Positions 39,938 through 45,544 of a stretch of DNA of 45,544 nt are shown here, in pieces. This DNA is from Lentisphaeria bacterium. GTDB lineage: Bacteria; Verrucomicrobiota; Lentisphaeria; Victivallales; UBA1829. Under the pieces are notes generated by a model, which was given only the letters and a program-made list of their open reading frames with translations, searched no databases and was not told where the DNA came from. The number at the start of each line of letters is the position of its first letter. Position 1 is the first letter of the stretch. The DNA lies in assembly GCA_017615635.1 (NCBI GenBank), contig JAFZZR010000084.1, positions 1 to 45,544 of the forward strand. Direction: 5' to 3'. A program made the translations under genes and the position numbers.

Positions 39938-39966
39938 TTGACAAAACGGGGAGAGCGGTATACATT
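39938..39966 (+). promoter_or_regulatory. Putative sigma70 promoter
   Basis: TTGACA (39938-39943) and TACATT (39961-39966) are 17 bases apart. It lies 48 bases before the start at 40015, so the fusion gene probably has its own promoter. Confidence 0.6.
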
Positions 39967-40014
39967 GCCCGGGTTCGAAATATCCCGTCGGGACAGCATT
40001 CACAGGAGCAGAAA

Positions 40015-42681
40015 ATGAATCAGTCTTGCATCGAAGCCGTCAGAAAAACCTTTTCCCTTACCCGCCTTCAGGATCATGCCCTGACGCTGCTGGATTTCGA
40101 GAGAACGACCTCGTACAGCAGGTTCGACGCATCCACGCGCTACATCATGGAGATGCTGAAGGCGGCGGGCTACAGCAAGGTGGAACGTCTGGTCCACAAG
40201 GCCGACGGAAAAAGCTCCGCGCTGGACTGCATCATGCCGCAGGCGTGGGATCTGGTCGGCCGCTCGTTCCTGAAAATCACCTCGCCGGACGTTCCGGAAT
40301 ATGAGAGGCTCCTGGCCGATTCCGACCGTCATCCGCAGGAAGCGGTCATCTGGAGCGCGCCGACGCCGAAGGGCGGGATCGACGGGGAGATCGTGACGTA
40401 CGACTCGCTGGATCCGGAGCATCCGGAAAAGGCGCGGGGCAAATGGATCTACATGGAATCCCAAGGAGTGGATGTCAGCGGAGCCCGGTACCGCGCCATG
40501 GCGGAAGCGGGTGCGGCCGGATTCGTCATGACCAATCGGGCCGTAATGGACACCTCGCCGGACGACGTAGTCTGGTACAACGGACAGGGATTCTGCGGCT
40601 GGTATCACGAAAAGGAGGCGCCGCGTCTGCCGGTCTTCTCCATCCCGCCGCGCCTCGCCGTGAAGCTGCTGGAACGTCTGAAAAAGGGAAAAGTCACCGC
40701 CCACGGTGAGATGAATACCCGTATCTACAACGGAGAGATCTATACGGTCACGGCGGTCATTCCCGGCGAAAGCAAGGAGGAATATGCTCTGTTCGCCCAC
40801 GTGTATGAGCCCTTTGCCGCAGACGACGCCCTGGGATTCGCTGCGGCCTGCGAGATCGGTCAGGTGATCGCCGAACGGAAGGTGAAGCTGAAAAAGACGC
40901 TCCGCGTGGTGATCTCCATGGAGCTGTACGGATTTTCCGCCTATCTGGCGGACGTCAAACGCCGCAGCCGGATCTGTGCGGCGCTGTCGCTGGACGGGTT
41001 CACCTACATGCAGGCGAAGCTGGACCTCCGGCTCTCCCCCATCTCCCTGCCATACTTCACGGACTGGTTCTACCGCGACTGGCTCCAGAAATATCTGCCG
41101 TCCTTCGAATGGGCCGAAAGCAAGGGAAATCTGAGCGACGACACCTTCGGCGGCGATCCGGATATCGGCGTGCCCACCAACTGGGTGCGGAGTCCCTGCG
41201 CCTCCTATCACCACAACACCAGCAGGTTCTTCCAGCCGGACTGGCTGCTGGTCAAGGAGAAATTCCCGGTTCTGGCGGGCGCCGTGGAGACGCTGCTGAC
41301 CGGCGGCCCTGCGGAAAACTACAATCCCCGTGCGGTCCGCGAATTCAAGGCGGCGGCGATGGAGATCCTGAAGGAAAAGAGCCTGACGGGATTCGAGAAA
41401 TCGGTCCGGCTGGAATCGGAATTCGACCGCTATTCGGCCATGCTGGAATCCTGGGCGAAGTTCACCGGAAAAACCGCCGTTCTCGAGCCCCTGAAGGCGG
41501 CGTACGAGGCGCTGAAGAGCAAGATCGGGCCCGTCGGATACGACCGGTTCAGCGCCATGGAGTACCGCGCGATCAATGTCATACCGAAGCGCCTGACTCT
41601 CGGCGCGCCCTTCTGCATGAGCCGCGTCCCCTATAAGGAGCGGAAGAAAGTCACCATGCCGCGCATGCTCTGGAGTCTTTTCGACGGCAAGCGCGATCTT
41701 CTGACTTGCATCCGGATCCTGGACGGCGAATACAAAAACCGTACCGGCGCGGGCTCGATCAAGGCGAATCTCGACGCGCTGCACTATCTGGAGAAATACG
41801 GATACGTCCACCTTCAGCCCGCGGTCGTCGTGGCCCCGGACGACATCCGGAAGGCGTTCCGGAAGCTGGGAGTGCGCGCCGGAATGAATCTGGTGGTGCA
41901 CAGCACCTTCTCCTCCGTCGGCAAGGTCGAAGGCGGCGCGGAAGCGTTCTGCAAAGAACTGATCCGCACGCTCGGTCCGAAGGGGACGCTCCTGATGCCC
42001 GCATTCACCTTCCAGCTGTACGAAGGCAAGGAGTTCGGACAGCCTTTCGACGTCCGCAATACGCCCTCCTGCTGCGGGATCCTCAGCGAAGTCTTCCGGA
42101 AGATGCGGGGCGTATACCGCTCCTGCGATCCGTGTCACTCCTTCGCCGCAAAGGGCCCCCATGCGCTGGAACTCGTGCGGGATCATCACAAGGTGCCCAC
42201 GGTGTCGGAACTCTCCCCGCTGGGCCTGCTGGAAAAGATGGACGGATGGTGCATGACCGTATCCGCGCCCGGCGCCGTGACGTTCATGCATGTGGTGGAA
42301 TCCTCCTTCGGCGCGCCCTGTCTGGGCGTCCGGACCGAGGAATACCCGGGGATCCTTGCCGACGGAAAGAAAGTCAAACTCCGCACCTGGGGCTGGCGGG
42401 CGAAAACCTGCCCGGACTGTCCGGCGAACCAGATCGGGAAGCTCTTCGAGATGCTCCGAAAAGCCGATGCGCTCCGGGAAGTGAAACTGGGCAACGCCGT
42501 GCTTTACCTGTTCCGTCTGGCGGACTACCGGAAAGTCTACGAGGCCCTGCTCCGCAAGGCGGACTGCCGGAACCGGGACGCCCGTCCGCGGGTCTGCTCC
42601 GTCACGGTAAAGAGCGACTGGGATGCGAAACGCGGGAAACTGAAGAAATCCTCCGCCTTTACGGGCGATCTGCCGCTGTGA
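40015..42681 (+). CDS. Fusion: M28-like aminopeptidase + winged helix + AAC(3)-type acetyltransferase
   Basis: The ATG at 40015, after ACAGGAGCAG, gives 888 residues with no signal peptide. Residues 1-450 look like a zinc aminopeptidase of the M28/DUF4910 kind, with a PA-like insert at about 110-240. FAHVYEPFAADDALGFAAA holds H262 and D270/D271, SMELYGF holds E303, and YHHNTS (H399/H400) suits the last metal ligand. Residues about 540-600 look like a winged helix (MLWSLFDGKRDLLTCIRILD, LHYLEKYGYVHL). Residues about 607-860 match aminoglycoside N3-acetyltransferases (NLVVHSTFSSVGKVEGGAEA, LGPKGTLLMPAFTFQLYEG, RSCDPCHSFAAKGPHAL, VSELSPLGLLEKMDGW). The true substrate of the acetyltransferase part is unknown; such domains also acetylate sugars. 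Several domain limits are estimates. Confidence 0.75.
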   Translation: MNQSCIEAVRKTFSLTRLQDHALTLLDFERTTSYSRFDASTRYIMEMLKAAGYSKVERLVHKADGKSSALDCIMPQAWDLVGRSFLKITSPDVPEYERLLADSDRHPQEAVIWSAPTPKGGIDGEIVTYDSLDPEHPEKARGKWIYMESQGVDVSGARYRAMAEAGAAGFVMTNRAVMDTSPDDVVWYNGQGFCGWYHEKEAPRLPVFSIPPRLAVKLLERLKKGKVTAHGEMNTRIYNGEIYTVTAVIPGESKEEYALFAHVYEPFAADDALGFAAACEIGQVIAERKVKLKKTLRVVISMELYGFSAYLADVKRRSRICAALSLDGFTYMQAKLDLRLSPISLPYFTDWFYRDWLQKYLPSFEWAESKGNLSDDTFGGDPDIGVPTNWVRSPCASYHHNTSRFFQPDWLLVKEKFPVLAGAVETLLTGGPAENYNPRAVREFKAAAMEILKEKSLTGFEKSVRLESEFDRYSAMLESWAKFTGKTAVLEPLKAAYEALKSKIGPVGYDRFSAMEYRAINVIPKRLTLGAPFCMSRVPYKERKKVTMPRMLWSLFDGKRDLLTCIRILDGEYKNRTGAGSIKANLDALHYLEKYGYVHLQPAVVVAPDDIRKAFRKLGVRAGMNLVVHSTFSSVGKVEGGAEAFCKELIRTLGPKGTLLMPAFTFQLYEGKEFGQPFDVRNTPSCCGILSEVFRKMRGVYRSCDPCHSFAAKGPHALELVRDHHKVPTVSELSPLGLLEKMDGWCMTVSAPGAVTFMHVVESSFGAPCLGVRTEEYPGILADGKKVKLRTWGWRAKTCPDCPANQIGKLFEMLRKADALREVKLGNAVLYLFRLADYRKVYEALLRKADCRNRDARPRVCSVTVKSDWDAKRGKLKKSSAFTGDLPL

Positions 42682-42702
42682 CGCCGAACAGGGCCGGATT
42701 CA

Positions 42703-43722
42703 TCATTTGAAAACGGCCGCACGCACGTTGCAGATCATGAAGGCCAGGTAGGTCAGCAGAAGGACGACGCCCTGCACACGGGTCAAACGCGTCTTCCCGG
42801 CCGCCAGGAACAGGATCAGCAGCAGACCGGTGGCACCCATGAAGCCCAGATTCAGCAGACCGATCCCCGCGGTATCCAGCGGAAGAGTCGTGATACAGCT
42901 GGTGACGCCGAAGATCAGAAGAATGTTGAAGATGTTGCTGCCGAGAATGTTGCCGAGCGCGATCTCATGACGCTTCTTGATGACGCCGGCCAGCGTCACC
43001 GCCAGCTCCGGCACGCTGGTCCCGAAGGCCACAATGGTGGAGGAAATCACAAGGACGCTGATCCCGAGCTGATGCGCCCCCCAGACCGCGGGATCCACCA
43101 TGCCTTTGGACCCGGCAGTGATCATGACGATCCCCAGCGCCAGAAGGGCGAGATCCGCAAGTACGGATCCCTTTTCCCGTGCCGAATCGGCGGATTCGCT
43201 CTCCGCTCCGGTTTCCTTCTGCCGGAAAAGCGTAAAGAGATAGCAGGCGGCCAGAACCAGAAGAAGGATCCCGCCGCGGAAATCGATCCCGTGAAGGACC
43301 GTGTCTCCCGTCTTCAGAGGCAGGGCAAACAATCCGGCGCAGATGAGATACACAATCAGCATGAACACGCCGTCCCTCGTCAGCACCCTGCGTTCGAACG
43401 GCATGCACCCCATGCCGATGATCCCGATGGCCAGGATCAGCGATACATTGGTCACGTTGCTGCCGACGATGTTGCCGATGATGAAGTCGCCCTCCCCCTG
43501 TATGGCCGCATAGCTGCTGCTGGCCAGCTCCGGCAGAGAGGTGCCGATGCTCACCAGTGTCAGACCGATGACGATTTCCGAGACGCCCCAGCGCCGGGCA
43601 AGATTCGAGGCGGCGTCGATGAACCAGTCGCTGCCCTTGACCAGTACGGCGGTGCCCGCAATGAAGATCAGGATGTTGACAAGGATATCCAGTACCGGAT
43701 TTCCGGTTTCAATGCAAAACAT
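42703..43722 (-). CDS. CaCA-family calcium/sodium antiporter (YrbG-like)
   Basis: The ATG at 43722, after AGAGGAGACGATC, starts a 339-residue inner-membrane protein with about ten membrane helices in two homologous halves. The two alpha-repeats that bind the ions are clear: GLTLVSIGTSLPELASS with GNIVGSNVTN, and STIVAFGTSVPELAVT with GNILGSNIFN. A charged cytoplasmic loop (RQKETGAESESADSAREKGS) separates the halves. It exchanges Ca2+ for Na+ or H+. It is convergent with the fusion gene (21 bases between stops) and follows the AraC gene by 11 bases, so the two minus-strand genes may share an mRNA. Confidence 0.92.
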   Translation of the reverse strand: MFCIETGNPVLDILVNILIFIAGTAVLVKGSDWFIDAASNLARRWGVSEIVIGLTLVSIGTSLPELASSSYAAIQGEGDFIIGNIVGSNVTNVSLILAIGIIGMGCMPFERRVLTRDGVFMLIVYLICAGLFALPLKTGDTVLHGIDFRGGILLLVLAACYLFTLFRQKETGAESESADSAREKGSVLADLALLALGIVMITAGSKGMVDPAVWGAHQLGISVLVISSTIVAFGTSVPELAVTLAGVIKKRHEIALGNILGSNIFNILLIFGVTSCITTLPLDTAGIGLLNLGFMGATGLLLILFLAAGKTRLTRVQGVVLLLTYLAFMICNVRAAVFK

Positions 43723-43733
43723 GATCGTCTCCT

Positions 43734-44546
43734 CTACTCGGAAAGGTTCCGGCTGTAACTCAACGGCGAAACTCCCGTCTGCTGCTTGAAAAAGCGGGAG
43801 AACTCCGTGGCATTGCCGAAACCGCATTCCTGCGATATTTCTTTTATCTGTATGGATTTATCTGCCTTTAGAATTTCCATGGCCCGATGCAGCCGGCACT
43901 GCTGCAGATACTCGTACGGCGGAACGCCCACGACCGACTTGAACAGCCTCCGGTAATGGATCGGGGACACCTCCAGCTCCGCGGCGTCCGCTTCAAAATC
44001 GTGACGGCCCGCCAGATCGCGCCGGATCCGTTCCGCATGCGCCAGAATGATCTTTTCGTATTTTCCCGAACTGACGGTGAGTGTGTGTTCTTCGTAGATC
44101 CCGGCCAGAAACTCCTCCGCATACATGGGAAGACGGTACCGTTTCCGCGCCCGGAAATGACTGAACGATTCATGCAGTTTTTCCAGTATCATCTGGAAGG
44201 GAACGGGATCGCGGCAGGGAATGAATCCGGACGGAAAATCCCGCCGCAGCATTTCCCCTATCCGGTCCGCACGGGGTCCGGCGATATCGAAGAAGAGGCT
44301 GTGCCGAGGCTGGCCCGGCTCGCTGATCCAGCAGTACTCCTCGCCCGGAAAATTGAAGAAAAGGATCGGGCAGACCGCGGAAAATTCTTTGTCACGGGTC
44401 CGTTTGACCACATGTCCGCCGGTCATCAGACCGATCCGCAGATGCTCGCGCTTCGTAAGAAATCCGCGGGTCAGGTATTTGAAATCGCCGGCAAAAACGA
44501 CCTTCAGCTCATCGAAATAATCAGAGACATGACTCGATTCCGTCAT
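43734..44546 (-). CDS. AraC-family transcription regulator (second)
   Basis: The product has 270 residues, with GAAGGAAC before the ATG. Residues 1-160 are a ligand-binding region with cupin-like elements (HLRIGLMTGGHVVKRTRD, ILFFNFPGEEYCWISEPGQ). The C-terminal 100 residues hold two helix-turn-helices (FEADAAELEVSPIHYRRLFK, IQIKEISQECGFGNATEFSR, then FFKQQTGVSPLSYSR). It is divergent from the SDR gene at 44835, a common layout for a regulator and its target. It differs strongly from the AraC protein at 15597 in the sensor part, so it should answer to another ligand. Confidence 0.9.
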   Translation of the reverse strand: MTESSHVSDYFDELKVVFAGDFKYLTRGFLTKREHLRIGLMTGGHVVKRTRDKEFSAVCPILFFNFPGEEYCWISEPGQPRHSLFFDIAGPRADRIGEMLRRDFPSGFIPCRDPVPFQMILEKLHESFSHFRARKRYRLPMYAEEFLAGIYEEHTLTVSSGKYEKIILAHAERIRRDLAGRHDFEADAAELEVSPIHYRRLFKSVVGVPPYEYLQQCRLHRAMEILKADKSIQIKEISQECGFGNATEFSRFFKQQTGVSPLSYSRNLSE

Positions 44547-44605
44547 TTTTGTTCCTTCTCTTCCCGTTGTCCGAACGGTTTTTCCGCGATCCGTATTTCC
44601 TGCTT

Positions 44606-44634
44606 ACTGTAGCACGGGAAAAACCGTTTTTCAA
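44606..44634 (-). promoter_or_regulatory. Promoter of the second AraC gene
   Basis: On the minus strand, TTGAAA (44634-44629) and TACAGT (44611-44606) are 17 bases apart, about 60 bases before the start codon. Confidence 0.6.
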
Positions 44635-44707
44635 GGGCATCTTCCGCCCGCTTTCCGCATTTTTCCAAAAATGTTTGTTTTTGTTATGAATTGTTTCTTT
44701 TTCTCTA

Positions 44708-44736
44708 TTGCACGGTGTGAAAATCTATGGTATAAT
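44708..44736 (+). promoter_or_regulatory. Strong promoter of the SDR gene
   Basis: TTGCAC (44708-44713) and a perfect TATAAT (44731-44736) are 17 bases apart, leaving a leader of about 90 bases before 44835. The AT-rich stretch 44640-44707 between the divergent promoters could hold AraC sites, but I see no clear repeat. Confidence 0.75.
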
Positions 44737-44834
44737 TAATACTGTCAGCAAACCCCTTTACAATATGGGATTTCAAGGATGAGACGGATTATGCGGATAT
44801 ACGAAAACAAATTTTTCAGGACTGGAGGGAAAAT

Positions 44835-45544
44835 ATGAAATTTGAGAACAGAACCGCATTCATAACCGGCGCGGCCGGCCGGATCGGGCGCGCACTGGCC
44901 CGTGAATTCGGCAAATACGGGGTAAAACTCTATCTGGCCGACATCAATCTGACCGGACTGGATAAACTGTGCGCGGAGCTGAAGGATGCAGGGATCGAGG
45001 CGCATCCGGTTCCGCTCGATTTGAAGAACCTTGCGCAGATCAACGAAGCGGCGCAGAAAGTTCTGGCCGAGGCCGGACGGGTAGATATTCTGATCAACAA
45101 TGCGGGGAAATGGCCGGCCGGCAGTATTCTGGATACCCGCGACGAGGTATGGCAGGAAGTGATCGACCTGAACCTGACCGGCGTCTTTCGGGTATCGCAG
45201 GCGTTTCTGCCGTCCATGCGGAAAAACGGATACGGGCGGATCATCAACCTCGGCTCCATTGCCGGTGAAGTCGGGAAACCCGGCTTCTGCGCGTATTCGA
45301 CGGCCAAAGCCGGCGTGATCATGCTGACGAAAACCATGGCAATGGAACTGGCCACCTGCGGAATAACCGTCAACAGCGTTTCTCCGGGAAGCATCACCGA
45401 TACCACGTATCCCCTTAACGAAAACTGGCTGGGACACACCGGAACCGGAGACGATGTCGCCCGTGCCATTGTGTTTCTGGCCTCGGATGATTCCGGTTAC
45501 ATGACCGGCGTGGATCTGCCGGTCGACGGCGGGCGGATCCTCGG
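44835..45544 (+). CDS. Short-chain dehydrogenase/reductase (partial, cut by window end)
   Basis: CTGGAGGGAAAAT precedes the ATG. About 236 codons are visible and no stop is reached, so perhaps 10-25 residues are missing. It is a classical SDR: TGAAGRIG (11-18) for the NAD(P) cofactor, INNAG (NNAG 88-91), Ser141 in NLGSIAG, and YSTAK with Y154 and K158 as the catalytic pair. The C-terminal TGVDLPVDGG matches FabG-like members. Asp36 after the second strand (LYLADIN) suggests NAD rather than NADP. The substrate is probably a sugar or polyol, judging by the divergent AraC regulator, but that is inference. Confidence 0.92.
   Translation, partial: MKFENRTAFITGAAGRIGRALAREFGKYGVKLYLADINLTGLDKLCAELKDAGIEAHPVPLDLKNLAQINEAAQKVLAEAGRVDILINNAGKWPAGSILDTRDEVWQEVIDLNLTGVFRVSQAFLPSMRKNGYGRIINLGSIAGEVGKPGFCAYSTAKAGVIMLTKTMAMELATCGITVNSVSPGSITDTTYPLNENWLGHTGTGDDVARAIVFLASDDSGYMTGVDLPVDGGRIL

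Noticed and set aside
42682..42702. Terminator between the convergent fusion and antiporter genes
   Set aside because: The 21-base gap is too short for a hairpin, and no clear stem with a T-run is present on either strand.

Overview
The window looks like chromosomal DNA from a member of the Lentisphaerota (Victivallales-like), or a close relative in the PVC group. The basis is four prepilin-type genes with the [13 protein letters not shown] leader and a C-terminal HX9DG-type motif, each just upstream of an exported carbohydrate-active protein, together with AraC and GntR/LacI regulators and moderately high GC. This assignment is inference; no rRNA or marker gene is present. I saw no tRNA, rRNA, CRISPR array, transposase or phage structural gene.

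Layout. (1) 1-3.4 kb: a pseudopilin with a heptanucleotide repeat in its leader, then a DUF4838 protein. (2) 3.5-11.8 kb: a lower-GC island of small lipoproteins, signal-peptide proteins and membrane proteins, mostly of unknown function. It holds two paralogous lipoprotein families (three and two copies), three pairs of direct repeats (285, 129 and 99 bp), truncated gene tails, chimeric mini-ORFs, a promoter that has been copied with a gene 3' end, and a RelE/ParE-type toxin with an XRE-type antitoxin. (3) 11.7-16.5 kb, minus strand: an AraC regulator that leads a tightly overlapping operon of four membrane proteins, one of which carries a pseudopilin-like ectodomain. (4) 16.6-26.1 kb: two further pseudopilin units, one with a beta-helix protein and one with a very large beta-galactosidase-like protein followed by a rhamnosidase-like protein. 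Both start at activator-type promoters that share an identical 23-bp element. (5) 26.1-28.7 kb: a STAS protein, an acetyl-xylan-esterase-like protein that lacks its catalytic Ser and His, and a BtuF-like binding protein. (6) 28.7-32.2 kb, minus strand: a housekeeping operon, DEAD-box helicase, SpoU methyltransferase, NAD kinase and stand-alone CoaB, each overlapping the next by ATGA. (7) 32.3-39.9 kb: a GntR/LacI-type regulator, a GH5-like enzyme, two NodB-type deacetylases, a pseudopilin and an exported glycosidase-like protein, all co-directional. (8) 40.0-45.5 kb: a fusion of an M28-like peptidase with an AAC(3)-type acetyltransferase, a Ca/Na antiporter, a second AraC regulator, and an SDR dehydrogenase cut by the window end.

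The genes suggest a polysaccharide degrader in which each enzyme set is paired with its own pseudopilin and switched by AraC- or GntR-type sensors. The most unusual part is the 3.5-11.8 kb island. It appears to have been built by repeated recombination at gene 3' ends, with a conserved lipoprotein coupled each time to a different downstream partner.
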